Below are positions 1-9,799 of a stretch of 64,000 nucleotides of DNA, one piece after another (positions within the stretch are counted from its first letter, which is position 1; the number at the start of each line of letters is the position of its first letter). The translations under genes were made by a program, and so were the position numbers. Below the pieces are notes generated by a model. It was not told where the DNA came from, did not search any database, and was given only the letters and a program-made list of their open reading frames with translations. The stretch covers positions 1 through 64,000 of the forward strand of contig SVPV01000004.1 of the NCBI GenBank assembly GCA_015065725.1. Direction: 5' to 3'. The DNA comes from Oscillospiraceae bacterium. GTDB lineage: Bacteria > Bacillota > Clostridia > Oscillospirales > Acutalibacteraceae.

Positions 1-23
1 AATATTATAAGGAGGAATTTTCA

Positions 24-3000
24 ATGGCCAGAAAATTCAAGACGATGGACGGTAATAACGCTGCGGCTTATGTGTCTTATGCGTTTACTGAAGTGGCAGG
101 TATTTATCCTATCACACCGTCAAGCCCTATGGCTGACTATGTTGACCAATGGTCTGCACAGGGTGTAAAAAATATTTTTGGAACAACCGTAAAGGTTTCC
201 GAAATGCAGTCCGAAGCAGGTGCTGCAGGTACAGTTCACGGTTCTCTTAATGCCGGTGCATTAACTACAACCTACACAGCTTCACAGGGTCTTCTTTTGA
301 TGATACCGAACATGTACAAAATCGCAGGTGAGTTACTTCCTTGCGTATTCCACGTGTCTGCACGCTGCGTAGCATCTCATGCACTTAACATCTTCGGCGA
401 CCACTCTGACGTTTATGCATGCCGTCAGACAGGTTTTGCTATGCTTGCAGAAACCAATACTCAAGAGGTTATGGACCTTGGTGCTGTTGCTCACTTGGCT
501 TCTATTAAGAGCCGTGTTCCTTTCATCAATTTCTTTGACGGTTTCCGTACCTCTCACGAAATTCAAAAAATTCAGGTTTGGGATTATGAGGACTTAAAGG
601 AAATGTGCGATATGGACGCTGTTGATGCATTCCGTAAGCGTGCTTTAAATCCTGAGCATCCTGTAATGCGTGGTTCTCACGAAAATGGTGATATCTTCTT
701 CCAGCATCGTGAGGCTTGCAACAAGTACTATGACGCTACACCTGCCATTGTTGAAGAATATATGGACAAGGTTAATGCAAAGCTTGGTACTGATTATAAA
801 CTATTCAACTACTACGGTGCTGCTGATGCAGAGCGTATTATTGTAGCAATGGGCTCTGTTTGCGACGTTGCAGAAGAGGTTATTGACTACTTAACAGCAA
901 AGGGTGAAAAGGTAGGTCTTGTTAAGGTTCGCCTTTACCGTCCTTTCTCTGCAGAAAAGCTAGTTGAGGCTATTCCTGCTACTGTTAAGAAGATTGCTGT
1001 TCTTGACAGAACTAAGGAACCTGGTTCTTTAGGTGAGCCTTTATTCCTTGACGTTGTAGCTGCTCTTGCTGCTACAGGCAGAAAGATTGATACTGTTATC
1101 GGCGGTAGATACGGTCTTGGCTCTAAGGATACACCTCCTTCAAGCATTTTCGCTGTATATAACGAACTTGCTAAGGATGCTCCTAAAGCACAGTTCACAA
1201 TGGGTATTAACGATGACGTTACAGGTCTTTCTCTCCCTGAGGAAGCAGCTCCCAACACTGCAGCAGAAGGCACTATCGAGTGCAAGTTCTGGGGTCTTGG
1301 CGGTGACGGTACCGTTGGTGCTAATAAGGACTCTATCAAGATTATCGGTGACCACACTGATAAATACGTACAAGCTTACTTCCAGTATGACTCTAAGAAG
1401 ACAGGCGGTATTACAATATCCCACCTTCGTTTCGGTGACAAGCCGATTAAGAGCCCATACTATATAAATAAGGCAGACTTCGTTGCTTGCCATAACCCCT
1501 CTTATGTAATTAAGGGTTATAAGATGGTTAACGACGTAAAACCCGGCGGTGTATATCTAATCAACTGTCAGTGGACTGCTGAGGAACTTGATAAGCATAT
1601 GCCTGCTGAAGCAAAACGTTATATTGCAAATAATAACATTCAGCTTTATACAGTTAATGCTATCGACCTAGCTGCACAAATTGGTCTTGGTAAGCGTACT
1701 AATACCGTTCTTCAGTCTGCATTCTTCTCACTTTCCAAGGTTCTTCCTGCTGAAGAAGCTATTGGTTATATGAAGGAAAAAGCACAGAAGTTCATGAAGA
1801 AGGGTAAAGAAATCGTTGAAATGAACGAAAAGGCTATTGATGCCGGTGCTACTGCTTATGTTAAGATTGACGTTCCGGTTGAATGGGCTAATGCTACTGA
1901 CGATAAGGCAACTTCCAATGCAGAGGGTGCAGGCAAGCTCGTTAAGATGGTAGACAATATTATGAAGCCCGTTGGTCTTATGGACGGTGATTCACTACCT
2001 GTATCTGCATTTATGGACCACGCTGACGGTACATTTGAGCAGGGTGCTTCTGCTTACGAGAAACGCGGCGTTGCAGTTATGGTTCCTGAGTGGAATAACG
2101 AAACCTGTATCGGTTGTAACAAGTGCGTATTCGTATGTCCGCACGCTACAATCCGTCCGTTTGCTTTATCTGAAGAAGAAAAGGCTGCTGCTCCTGCAAA
2201 CACAAGATATGCTGTTAAGGAAAAGACCGCTACAATGAAGGGTTATTCCTATGCACTTACTGTTTCTCCGCTTGACTGTATGGGTTGCGGCGTTTGCGTT
2301 GGCGAATGTCCTACATCATCACTCAAGATGGTTTCTCAGGAATCTCAGCTTAAAGAGCAGGATGTATTTGATTACTGCGTAGCTAATGTTACCGAGAAGG
2401 CTGACGTTGCATCTGATGCTAACGTTATTACCTCTCAGTACAAGAAGCCTCTTCTTGAGTTCTCCGGTTCATGTGCTGGTTGTGCTGAAACCGCTTATGC
2501 TCGTCTTGTAACACAGCTATTCGGTGATAGAATGTATATCTCTAACGCAACAGGCTGTTCGTCTATTTGGGGTGGCCCTGCTGCTACATCTCCTTATACT
2601 GTAAATGCTGACGGTCACGGTCCTGCTTGGGCTAACTCACTCTTTGAGGATAACGCAGAGCATGGCTACGGTATGTACCTTGGTCAAAAGGCTATTCGTG
2701 ACGGTCTTATCGCTCAGGTTCGCGAAATGGCTGAGTCTGACAAGGCTTCCAGCGAATTCAAGGCTGCGGCTGACGAGTATTTAGCTACACTCGATGACGG
2801 CAAGAAGAATGTGGAAGCTACCAAGGCTTTAGTTGTTGAGCTAGAAAAAGCTGCTAAAGCAGGTTGCCCCACAGCTCCTGCTGTACTTGAAAATAAAGAA
2901 TTCTTATCCAAGAAGTCTGTTTGGATATTCGGCGGTGACGGTTGGGCTTACGATATCGGCTTCGGCGGTGTTGACCACGTATTAGCTGCAGGTCAGAACG

Positions 3001-3572
3001 TAAACATTATGGTGTTTGATACCGAGGTTTACTCTAACACAGGCGGACAGGCTTCCAAGGCTTCTAATATCGGTCAGGTTGCACAGTTCGCAGCTGCAGG
3101 TAAGGCAATCGCTAAGAAGAGTCTTGCTGAAATCGCTATGTCTTACGGTTACATCTATGTAGCACAAATCGCTATGGGTGCTGACCAGAATCAGACCTTA
3201 AAGGCTATTAAGGAAGCTGAAGCTTATGACGGTCCTTCACTTGTTATCTGCTACTCACCTTGCGAGATGCATTCTATCAAGGGCGGTATGGTTAACTGTC
3301 AGAAGGAAATGAAGAAGGCTGTAGCTTGCGGATATTGGGATTTATTCCGTTATAATCCTGCACTTAAGGCAGAGGGCAAGAATCCGTTTAGCCTTGACAG
3401 CAAGCCTGCTACTGCTGATTATAAAGAGTTTATCTTGGGCGAAGCTCGTTACGCTTCACTTACACGTTCATTCCCTGAGCGTGCAGAAGAACTCTTTGAT
3501 AGGGCTGCAGAAACCGCAAAGGCTCGTCGTGCTCACCTTGAAAAGCTTGTTGAGCTTTACGGCAAACAGTAA
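24..3572 (+). CDS. nifJ: Pyruvate:ferredoxin (flavodoxin) oxidoreductase
   Basis: This single-chain 1182-residue enzyme oxidises pyruvate to acetyl-CoA and CO2 with reduction of ferredoxin, a central cytoplasmic step of anaerobic fermentation. The N-terminus carries the family signature around YPITPSSPMA. Two 4Fe-4S clusters are bound by CIGCNKCVFVCP near residue 695 and CMGCGVCVGECP near 752. A third Cys pair (CAGC, near 817) and the TPP motif GDGWAYDIGFGG near 970 lie C-terminal. Length is normal for the fused homodimeric type. AAGGAGGA at 9-16 sits 7 nt before the ATG. The promoter lies outside the window. Two hairpins follow the gene. Confidence 0.98.
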   Translation: MARKFKTMDGNNAAAYVSYAFTEVAGIYPITPSSPMADYVDQWSAQGVKNIFGTTVKVSEMQSEAGAAGTVHGSLNAGALTTTYTASQGLLLMIPNMYKIAGELLPCVFHVSARCVASHALNIFGDHSDVYACRQTGFAMLAETNTQEVMDLGAVAHLASIKSRVPFINFFDGFRTSHEIQKIQVWDYEDLKEMCDMDAVDAFRKRALNPEHPVMRGSHENGDIFFQHREACNKYYDATPAIVEEYMDKVNAKLGTDYKLFNYYGAADAERIIVAMGSVCDVAEEVIDYLTAKGEKVGLVKVRLYRPFSAEKLVEAIPATVKKIAVLDRTKEPGSLGEPLFLDVVAALAATGRKIDTVIGGRYGLGSKDTPPSSIFAVYNELAKDAPKAQFTMGINDDVTGLSLPEEAAPNTAAEGTIECKFWGLGGDGTVGANKDSIKIIGDHTDKYVQAYFQYDSKKTGGITISHLRFGDKPIKSPYYINKADFVACHNPSYVIKGYKMVNDVKPGGVYLINCQWTAEELDKHMPAEAKRYIANNNIQLYTVNAIDLAAQIGLGKRTNTVLQSAFFSLSKVLPAEEAIGYMKEKAQKFMKKGKEIVEMNEKAIDAGATAYVKIDVPVEWANATDDKATSNAEGAGKLVKMVDNIMKPVGLMDGDSLPVSAFMDHADGTFEQGASAYEKRGVAVMVPEWNNETCIGCNKCVFVCPHATIRPFALSEEEKAAAPANTRYAVKEKTATMKGYSYALTVSPLDCMGCGVCVGECPTSSLKMVSQESQLKEQDVFDYCVANVTEKADVASDANVITSQYKKPLLEFSGSCAGCAETAYARLVTQLFGDRMYISNATGCSSIWGGPAATSPYTVNADGHGPAWANSLFEDNAEHGYGMYLGQKAIRDGLIAQVREMAESDKASSEFKAAADEYLATLDDGKKNVEATKALVVELEKAAKAGCPTAPAVLENKEFLSKKSVWIFGGDGWAYDIGFGGVDHVLAAGQNVNIMVFDTEVYSNTGGQASKASNIGQVAQFAAAGKAIAKKSLAEIAMSYGYIYVAQIAMGADQNQTLKAIKEAEAYDGPSLVICYSPCEMHSIKGGMVNCQKEMKKAVACGYWDLFRYNPALKAEGKNPFSLDSKPATADYKEFILGEARYASLTRSFPERAEELFDRAAETAKARRAHLEKLVELYGKQ

Positions 3573-3604
3573 TTAAGTTTAGCTTAATTAACCTTTAAAA
3601 ATTA

Positions 3605-3634
3605 TCCCCCTATACACCTTTTGGTGTGTAGGGG
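3605..3634 (+). terminator. Hairpin terminator after nifJ
   Basis: A long stem (CCCCCTA-ACACC paired with GGTGTG-TAGGGGG) lies about 30 bases after the nifJ stop. The T-run behind it is short, so it may act together with the next hairpin. Confidence 0.7.
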
Positions 3635-3650
3635 GATTTGCTATAATTTA

Positions 3651-3685
3651 AAACCACCGACTTAAAACGACCGTCGGTGGTTTTT
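3651..3685. terminator. Bidirectional terminator between nifJ and the PHP gene
   Basis: AAACCACCGAC pairs with GTCGGTGGTTT around a 9-11 base loop, with T-runs usable on both strands. It separates two convergent genes and ends 7 bases before the stop of the minus-strand PHP gene. Confidence 0.85.
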
Positions 3686-3692
3686 GTAGTTA

Positions 3693-4742
3693 TTAATCTT
3701 TTGTTATTTCGTCTATAAAATAAGGATTGCTGTAGGCGAGTTTTCCTTCAAAATCTTCAACTTCAATACGGAAATATTTCCTAGCACGCGAAAGTTTAAA
3801 GTCTGCCGAGGTAACGCTACTGCCTTTTTCTGCAATTACTATATTTTTACGGCGTGATTCGGAAATAAAACGAATACTTCTTGCGTTTGAGGTTTCAATG
3901 TGAATGGTATCAGTTTCAGTATCTATGTAAAGCTCCTTAATTTCAGGACCGCATGAGGAATAAAAGTCACCCTTTTCAAGTGCTGAAAATACCGTTTTAT
4001 ACTCGAGCTTATCGGTGTTTACCATAACCCAACCGCCAAACGAATCGCTATACTGCGAGTCAAGAGGGTTACCATTGTGGTTATCGTCAGCACAAACACA
4101 GAAAAGTCTTTTGCCCTTTTTTAAAAGTTGGTCAAAAATATAACTATTCCTATCATCATGACCAGCTACAGAAGAGGCGGTGTTAAAGATTTCAGTAGCA
4201 AACATACCGTCGTAATGAATGTACTGTTCATAAGGCTCCATAGACCACATAATGTGGTTAACGGTTACTATAAAGCCGTTTTTGTTTGCAAGTCTTATAA
4301 TTTTATTAATATCCTCGGGAGTGTATCTAGGCTCAAAGCGTTCACCGTAAAATTCTCTTGCATTACGCATCTCCTCACTATGACACCAACCGCATTTTGG
4401 GTGGTTAAAATCAACATTGGAATTTGGTTGCTTGCGGTTTTCAGGGTCACGTGAATAAAAGCAGATATGACAGGTTGAAATATCGTCAAACTCATCGGTT
4501 CCGGGATAGTGGGGAGCATTAAACTCCATTTCAAGACCTTTAAGGAAAAGCATATTCTCATCGTTAAGGTCTGAATGGTCAATCATTATGTCGTGGTCGG
4601 TGATACAAAGAATACTATAGCCTTTTTCTTTGTAAGCCTGTTTCATTTCTTCGGGTGATAGTCTACCATCAGAAATGTTTGTGTGGGAATGAAGATTTGC
4701 CTTGTAATAATTTTTTTTGCTTGTCAGAAGATATTTTTTCAT
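3693..4742 (-). CDS. PHP-domain metal-dependent phosphoesterase
   Basis: The N-terminus reads LHSHTNISDG (HxH metal motif) followed by ITDHDIMID. This is the polymerase-and-histidinol-phosphatase (PHP) fold of metal-dependent phosphoesterases. More conserved His/Asp follow (TVNHIMWS, CADDNHNGN). The C-terminal ~80 residues are beta-rich. A TTG 15 bases upstream would add five residues, but GGAGG lies 7-8 bases before the ATG at 4742, so I choose that start. It is monocistronic between its own consensus promoter and a bidirectional terminator. The substrate is not evident; PHP proteins of this type may act on nucleotides, sugar phosphates or nucleic acids. Confidence 0.88.
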   Translation of the reverse strand: MKKYLLTSKKNYYKANLHSHTNISDGRLSPEEMKQAYKEKGYSILCITDHDIMIDHSDLNDENMLFLKGLEMEFNAPHYPGTDEFDDISTCHICFYSRDPENRKQPNSNVDFNHPKCGWCHSEEMRNAREFYGERFEPRYTPEDINKIIRLANKNGFIVTVNHIMWSMEPYEQYIHYDGMFATEIFNTASSVAGHDDRNSYIFDQLLKKGKRLFCVCADDNHNGNPLDSQYSDSFGGWVMVNTDKLEYKTVFSALEKGDFYSSCGPEIKELYIDTETDTIHIETSNARSIRFISESRRKNIVIAEKGSSVTSADFKLSRARKYFRIEVEDFEGKLAYSNPYFIDEITKD

Positions 4743-4774
4743 AGAGAACGCCTCCAAAATAATCCTATGTGCAT

Positions 4775-4803
4775 ATTATAAAACAATAAAAAACGATTGT
4801 CAA
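4775..4803 (-). promoter_or_regulatory. SigA-type promoter of the PHP gene
   Basis: On the minus strand TTGACA (4803-4798) and TATAAT (4780-4775) are separated by exactly 17 bases, a perfect consensus match. It sits about 33 bases upstream of the chosen start codon. Confidence 0.85.
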
Positions 4804-4813
4804 CGAGAGTATT

Positions 4814-4854
4814 AAAAAAGCCACAGAAACTTTTTAAAATTTCTGTGGCTTTTT
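4814..4854 (-). terminator. Terminator of the pflB-pflA operon
   Basis: A 14-15 bp stem AAAAGCCACAGAAA / TTTCTGTGGCTTTT with T-runs on both sides lies directly after the pflA stop. Confidence 0.9.
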
Positions 4855-4858
4855 AGGT

Positions 4859-5557
4859 TTATAATAGTTTTGTTAGTGCTTTCATAGAGTCGGCTGTAGG
4901 CTCGCTTAAATTTTCAAAGGGAAATTTTATTCCCATATTATCATATTTTACCTGACAAATTTTCTTAAACGGCAAAAGCTCCGTTTTTTCTACACATTTA
5001 TGCCCATCAGCGATTTTTTTAAGCTCTAAAATGTTTTCAGCCGTATCATTAACTGAAGGTATAATCACTTGACGTAGGGTGGTCGGGATTTTCAGTTCTT
5101 CCAAGAGCTTTAAAAATTCTAATACCGTATAAAGCGAACAACCTACGTTTTCTTTGTACAACTTATCGCTTGTGTATTTTATATCAAGTAAAACGCGGTC
5201 GGTGACATTTAATAATTCTTTAACCGAGGCGTTTATTATACTTCCCGAAGTGTCAAGACAGGTGTTAATACCGTTATTGTGGCAGAGTGAAAAGACCTCT
5301 CTTGCAAATTCGCTTTGCAAAAGCGGTTCACCGCCAGACAGGGTAATTCCACCCGCAGTACCGAAATATTCACGGTAGCGAGAAGCCCTTTCTACGATTT
5401 GCTCTGCGGTTAATTGTATTCCACCATCGGTGTCCCAAGTATCAGGGTTATGACAGCATTTGCATCGAAGATTACAGCCCTTTAAAAATACTACGTATCT
5501 GATTCCAGGTCCGTCTACCGTGCCAAGACTTTCAATACTATGTATATTTCCTATCAT
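4859..5557 (-). CDS. pflA: Pyruvate formate-lyase activating enzyme (radical SAM)
   Basis: PflA uses a 4Fe-4S cluster and S-adenosylmethionine to install the glycyl radical on PFL. The cluster motif is visible as C28-x3-C32-x2-C35 in [28 protein letters not shown], the SAM-contacting GGE region, follows. At 232 residues it is the short type without an extra ferredoxin domain, as expected for a PFL activase. Its ATG overlaps the pflB stop by 4 bases, so it is translationally coupled and shares the ZTP riboswitch. Confidence 0.97.
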   Translation of the reverse strand: MIGNIHSIESLGTVDGPGIRYVVFLKGCNLRCKCCHNPDTWDTDGGIQLTAEQIVERASRYREYFGTAGGITLSGGEPLLQSEFAREVFSLCHNNGINTCLDTSGSIINASVKELLNVTDRVLLDIKYTSDKLYKENVGCSLYTVLEFLKLLEELKIPTTLRQVIIPSVNDTAENILELKKIADGHKCVEKTELLPFKKICQVKYDNMGIKFPFENLSEPTADSMKALTKLL

Positions 5558-7785
5558 AAGCTGTTGTGGAATGTACGGCTTATAACTTCACGCTGTTGCT
5601 CGCGGGAAAGCTTGTTAAAGTTTACTGCATACCCCGAAACACGAATTGTAAGGTTGGGGTAAGCTTCGGGATTTTCATAAGCTTTCATAAGCGTTTCGCG
5701 GTTAAGCACATTTACATTTATGTGGTGTGCCTTTTTTAAGAAGTAGCCGTCGAGAATAGCAACCAAATTATCTATACGCTCACTATCAGTTTTGCCGAGA
5801 GCCTCAGGTGTTATTGAGAAGGTGTTTGAAATACCGTCACGGCAATCGTCATAGCTTAGTTTAGCCACCGAGTTTAGCGAAGCTAAAGCACCGTTTTCCT
5901 CACGGTTGTGCATGGGGTTAGCACCTGGGGCAAAAGGCTCTGCAGCCTTTCTGCCATCGGGTGTAGAGCCTGTGTTCTTTCCGTACATAACATTAGAGGT
6001 AATAGTAAGGATTGAAAGTGTATGCTTAGCCTGTCGGTAGGTGGGCGTTTTGCGAAGCTCGGTTATAAACAAATGAGTCATATCCTTAGCAATAAGGTCA
6101 ACTCTGTCGTCATCGTTGCCGAATTTTGGGAAATCACCTACAGTTTCAAAATCAACAATAAATCCGTTATCGTCTTTTATGGGTTTAACATTAGCAAATT
6201 TAATAGCACTTAACGAGTCGGCCACAACAGAAAGTCCTGCAACACCAAACGCCATTAAACGCTCAACATCTGTATCGTGCAAAGCCATTTGTGTTTTTTC
6301 GTAAGCGTATTTATCGTGCATATAGTGAATGATATTCATTGTGTTTACATACAAATGCGAAAGCCAAGAAATATAAATCTTATAACGCTCCATAACGGTC
6401 TCAAAGTCAAAGCTCTTACTATCAAGTACGGGCATTTGAGGGCCGATATGAATATCACTTGTGGTGTCATAACCGCCGTTAATGGCTATCAGTAAAAGCT
6501 TTGCAAGGTTGCATCTAGCTCCGAAAAACTGCATTTGTTTGCCTACCGTCATAGCCGAAACACAGCAGGCAATAGCATAATCGTCGCCGTGAAGAGGTCT
6601 CATAATATCATCGTTTTCGTACTGTATAGAGTCGGTGTCAACCGATACCTTTGCACAGAATTTTTTAAAGCCCTCGGGCAAACTATTTGACCAAAGCACA
6701 GTAAGATTAGGCTCGGGTGAAGAGCCTAGGGTATATAGGGTATTAAGAATACGGAAACTGCTTTTAGTAACTAACGTTCTTCCGTCTTCACCCATACCGC
6801 CTACAGCCTCGGTTATCCACATTGGGTCACCGCCGAAAAGCTCGTTATATTCGGGTGTACGTAGGTGGCGTGCAAGACGAAGCTTAATAACAAAATCGTC
6901 AAGAATTTCTTGTGCGGATTCTTCGGTTAGAGTGCCGTTTTCAAGGTCACGATCAATATAAATATCAAAGAATGTAGAAACACGGCCAAGCGACATTGCC
7001 GCACCGTTTTGCTCCTTTATAGCGGCAAGGTAAGCAAAGTATGTCCACTGAACAGCCTCACGCGTATTAGCTGCAGGCTGACTTATATCAAAACCGTACA
7101 TTGCCGCCATTTCCTTTATGTAACCAAGGAACAGAATTTGACGGTACAGCTCCTCGCTTAATCTGATTTTTGCGGTTGTAAATTCTTCCTTATCAAGCAA
7201 AGCTCTGTCTTTTTTCTTTTCTTCAATAAGTTTATCAATTCCGTAAAGTGCTACACGTCGGTAATCGCCTATGATTCTGCCTCTGCCGTAAGCGTCGGGA
7301 AGGCCTGTAATAACGTGGCATCTGCGGGCAAGTCGCATTTCATCGGTGTAAGCACGGAAAACACCGTCGTTATGTGTGGTGCGATAACGGAATTCTTTTT
7401 CAATTGTATCACTTAATTTATAGCCGTATGCTGCACAAGCAGAACGAGCCATTCTAATGCCTCCAAACGGGTTAACACCACGCTTTAAGGGTGCATCGGT
7501 TTGAAGACCTACTATAATTTCGTTATCCTTATCGACATAACCTGGCTTATAGTTTGTAAGCGAGGTTACGGTTTCGGTATCAATATCCAAAACGCCGCCA
7601 CGCTTACGCTCTAATTTAAAAAGCTCCTGCACCTTTTCCATAATTTCATTTGTACGCTCCGTTGCAGATGCTAAAAATGAACTGTCACCGGTGTATTCCT
7701 TATAATTTGTCTGAATAAAATCACGGACATTTATTTCTTCTTTCCAAATACCGTTTTTAAATCCGTTCCAATTTTTGTTTTCCAT
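5554..7785 (-). CDS. pflB: Formate C-acetyltransferase (pyruvate formate-lyase)
   Basis: PFL converts pyruvate and CoA to acetyl-CoA and formate without redox change. The catalytic adjacent cysteines are at residues 407-408 (IACCVSAM). The glycyl-radical site is Gly718 in RVSGYAVNF, 26 residues from the C-terminus, both as in the family. The length of 743 residues is normal. Formate can feed 10-formyl-THF synthesis, which explains the ZTP riboswitch upstream. The gene is first in a two-gene operon with pflA. Confidence 0.98.
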   Translation of the reverse strand: MENKNWNGFKNGIWKEEINVRDFIQTNYKEYTGDSSFLASATERTNEIMEKVQELFKLERKRGGVLDIDTETVTSLTNYKPGYVDKDNEIIVGLQTDAPLKRGVNPFGGIRMARSACAAYGYKLSDTIEKEFRYRTTHNDGVFRAYTDEMRLARRCHVITGLPDAYGRGRIIGDYRRVALYGIDKLIEEKKKDRALLDKEEFTTAKIRLSEELYRQILFLGYIKEMAAMYGFDISQPAANTREAVQWTYFAYLAAIKEQNGAAMSLGRVSTFFDIYIDRDLENGTLTEESAQEILDDFVIKLRLARHLRTPEYNELFGGDPMWITEAVGGMGEDGRTLVTKSSFRILNTLYTLGSSPEPNLTVLWSNSLPEGFKKFCAKVSVDTDSIQYENDDIMRPLHGDDYAIACCVSAMTVGKQMQFFGARCNLAKLLLIAINGGYDTTSDIHIGPQMPVLDSKSFDFETVMERYKIYISWLSHLYVNTMNIIHYMHDKYAYEKTQMALHDTDVERLMAFGVAGLSVVADSLSAIKFANVKPIKDDNGFIVDFETVGDFPKFGNDDDRVDLIAKDMTHLFITELRKTPTYRQAKHTLSILTITSNVMYGKNTGSTPDGRKAAEPFAPGANPMHNREENGALASLNSVAKLSYDDCRDGISNTFSITPEALGKTDSERIDNLVAILDGYFLKKAHHINVNVLNRETLMKAYENPEAYPNLTIRVSGYAVNFNKLSREQQREVISRTFHNSL

Positions 7786-7812
7786 TGTTTTCTCCTTCTT
7801 TGGCTATGGTGT

Positions 7813-7854
7813 AAAAAAGGGCAAGTCAGCCTTTTTTACAAAACTGAATTGCCC
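7813..7854 (-). terminator. Riboswitch-controlled terminator of the pfl leader
   Basis: On the minus strand GGGCAATTCAG pairs with CTGACTTGCCC and is followed by six T. Its 5' arm reuses the conserved CTGGGCA end of the ZTP aptamer, so aptamer folding and terminator folding exclude each other. That predicts read-through into pflB when ZTP/ZMP binds. Confidence 0.85.
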
Positions 7855-7921
7855 AGACGGTCGACAAGTAACTCTGTATTCCCTCGCGGTGTTCCGCGTA
7901 ATCCGTCAGTTATACAGAGAT
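7849..7921 (-). ncRNA. ZTP (pfl-motif) riboswitch aptamer
   Basis: The minus-strand leader contains ACTGACGGATTACGCGG, then a GCGGAACACCGC hairpin with AGGGAA. It ends with the near-invariant CGACCGTCTGGGCA pseudoknot element. This order and these conserved blocks match the pfl RNA motif, known to bind the purine intermediate ZTP/ZMP as a sensor of 10-formyl-THF shortage. It lies between a consensus promoter and a terminator and precedes pflB, the genomic context that named the motif. Confidence 0.92.
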
Positions 7922-7953
7922 TAAATTTTTGATTTCGTACCAAGTACACTTAT

Positions 7954-7982
7954 ATTATACAAACTTAAATTTACTTTGTCAA
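7954..7982 (-). promoter_or_regulatory. SigA-type promoter of the pfl operon
   Basis: TTGACA (7982-7977), a 17-base spacer and TATAAT (7959-7954) are all perfect consensus. Transcription would start about 25 bases before the ZTP aptamer. Confidence 0.9.
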
Positions 7983-8000
7983 GCACAACAAAAAAAGAGT

Positions 8001-8825
8001 CTAAAAATGTTGTCTAAAAGCATTTTTTGGTGAGATGCCGTATGTCTTTTTAAAGGCACGGTAAAAAACAGAATAGTCCGAAAATCCGCTTTGAAGTGCC
8101 GCCTCGTTAGCCGAAATTCCGCTTTCTATCATACGGTGGGCTATGGTAAGCCTTTTTATAGTAATGTATTCCCAAACGGTAGTACCTGTCGTGTTTTTAA
8201 AAATTCGGCACAAGCTGGCTTTACTTATAAAAAACCGGTTACAAATATCGTCTAAACAAATTTCCCCTGTAAGCTTTGTGTTTATAAAATTTATAATACT
8301 TCTTGACAGACTTTCTTTGCATCTGGCATTGAAGTCAAGTCTGTTTTCAAAGGCAATAAAAATCTCGTTAAGCAGGGGATAGAAATTCGTTAAAAGGGTA
8401 AGTTCGGGGTTACCCTCACATCTGTTGATTTTTTCAAACAAAAGCAAATATGCTTCGCTTAAAAAGTCCTCTTTTCTATAAAGGTTGAATTTACCGCTCT
8501 CACGGTTTTCAAAAGGTTTTAAAAGCTCACCTTTTGGGTCTATTAAGTCGACTGTTTCTTTTTTGAAATGAATGACATATCGTTTATAGGGGTGGCTTTC
8601 ATCAATTGAAATATAGTGAGATTCGTCACGACGCATTATAAGCAAATCGCCCCTTTTTAGCGGATAATCATTACCCTCTACATAATAAACAGCCTTGCCC
8701 TCTAAAAATAAAAAAATCTCATAGGTATCATGTGTGTGCATCTTAAACATACTTTTATCGGGCTTTTCATCAAGCGAAGAACTAAAACTAAAATTAGAGT
8801 TACCTACAGTTAATAAATTTGCCAT
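8001..8825 (-). CDS. AraC-family transcriptional regulator
   Basis: The N-terminal half is a cupin-like ligand domain (HTHDTYEIFLFLEGK, LKRGDLLIMRRDESH). The C-terminal ~100 residues form the two helix-turn-helix AraC domain (ICLDDICNRFFISKASLCRIFK and SANEAALQSGFSDYSVFYRAFK). A longer reading to 8852 overlaps the apparent promoter and has no ribosome site. The ATG at 8825 is preceded by GGTGAT, so I use it. The gene is divergent from a three-gene sugar cluster, which it probably controls in response to a sugar or sugar acid. Confidence 0.92.
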   Translation of the reverse strand: MANLLTVGNSNFSFSSSLDEKPDKSMFKMHTHDTYEIFLFLEGKAVYYVEGNDYPLKRGDLLIMRRDESHYISIDESHPYKRYVIHFKKETVDLIDPKGELLKPFENRESGKFNLYRKEDFLSEAYLLLFEKINRCEGNPELTLLTNFYPLLNEIFIAFENRLDFNARCKESLSRSIINFINTKLTGEICLDDICNRFFISKASLCRIFKNTTGTTVWEYITIKRLTIAHRMIESGISANEAALQSGFSDYSVFYRAFKKTYGISPKNAFRQHF

Positions 8826-8840
8826 ACAATCACCAAGTGA

Positions 8841-8869
8841 ATTATATCGCATGTTGAGAATATTTGCAA
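8841..8869 (-). promoter_or_regulatory. Promoter of the AraC gene
   Basis: TTGCAA (8869-8864), a 17-base spacer and TATAAT (8846-8841). It supports the shorter start of the regulator, giving a very short 5' leader. Confidence 0.65.
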
Positions 8870-8941
8870 TATAATTTGATAATTATAACAATTTTATTGT
8901 CTTTGTTATTGCTGTATAATTAATTTAAGAGGTGGTAATTG

Positions 8942-9793
8942 ATGAGCAATATAAAAATTTATGCTTTTGCTGATGAGTCCGATGCCTTTATAGACGGTCA
9001 AATTGACGCCCTTAAAAGAAATGGCTTAAACGGCATTGAAATCCGTAATGTTGACGGTACAAATGTTTCAGATATTACGGTGCATAAAGCAAAAGAGGTT
9101 AAGGATAAGTTTGATTCTAACGGCTTGTCGGTTTGGTCTATAGGCTCACCTATTGGAAAAATCAATATTGAAAGCGATGATTTTGTTGCACATATAGAAA
9201 AATTTAAACATACACTCGAAATATCAAAGGTTTTAAACGCCACAAATATTCGTATATTTTCCTTTTATATTCCCGAAGGAAGAAATCCTGATATTTATGA
9301 AAACGAGGTTGTTGAGCGTCTGGGTAGGCTTTTAGAAATTGCAAAGCCGTATGGCGTTGACCTTTGTCACGAAAATGAAAAGGGTATTTTTGGTGATATT
9401 AGTGAGCGTTGCTTAAAAATACATAAAGCGTTACCCGAATTAAAGGCAGTTTTCGACCCTGCAAATTTTGTGCAATGCGGTCAGAACACCATCTCTGCTT
9501 GGAATGAGCTTTCAAGCTATGTTAAGTATATACACATTAAGGATTCCACACTTTTAGGCGATATAGTGCCTGCGGGTGAGGGAGAGGGAAATGTAAAACT
9601 AATAGCCGAAAAATACATAGAGTTTGGAGGTAGACATTTTACTATGGAACCACACCTAGTTGAGTTTGACGGTCTTAAGAGCTTAGAGCGTGAGGGCGAG
9701 CAAAGTAAAGTGGGCAAGGTTGTTTATAAGGATGCCAAAACCGCTTTTGATTATGCAACAGCTACCTTTAAAGGTCTTATTGGAAAGGATTGA
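8942..9793 (+). CDS. Sugar phosphate isomerase/epimerase family protein (TIM barrel)
   Basis: The 283-residue product belongs to the xylose-isomerase-like AP-endonuclease-2 TIM-barrel superfamily. Metal-site blocks are visible: LCHENEKGIFGD, AVFDPANFVQ, YIHIKDS and FTMEPHL (Glu/Asp/His/Glu). Start is the ATG at 8942 with AGGTGG 6 bases upstream; the TTG just before it is ignored. It is first in an operon with a second, distant paralogue and an oxidoreductase. The exact sugar cannot be read from sequence. Confidence 0.85.
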   Translation: MSNIKIYAFADESDAFIDGQIDALKRNGLNGIEIRNVDGTNVSDITVHKAKEVKDKFDSNGLSVWSIGSPIGKINIESDDFVAHIEKFKHTLEISKVLNATNIRIFSFYIPEGRNPDIYENEVVERLGRLLEIAKPYGVDLCHENEKGIFGDISERCLKIHKALPELKAVFDPANFVQCGQNTISAWNELSSYVKYIHIKDSTLLGDIVPAGEGEGNVKLIAEKYIEFGGRHFTMEPHLVEFDGLKSLEREGEQSKVGKVVYKDAKTAFDYATATFKGLIGKD

Positions 9794-9799
9794 TAAAAT

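Noticed and set aside
24-3572. Several long shadow frames within nifJ
   Set aside because: They arise from the strong codon bias of nifJ; the full-length protein with all cofactor motifs explains the region.
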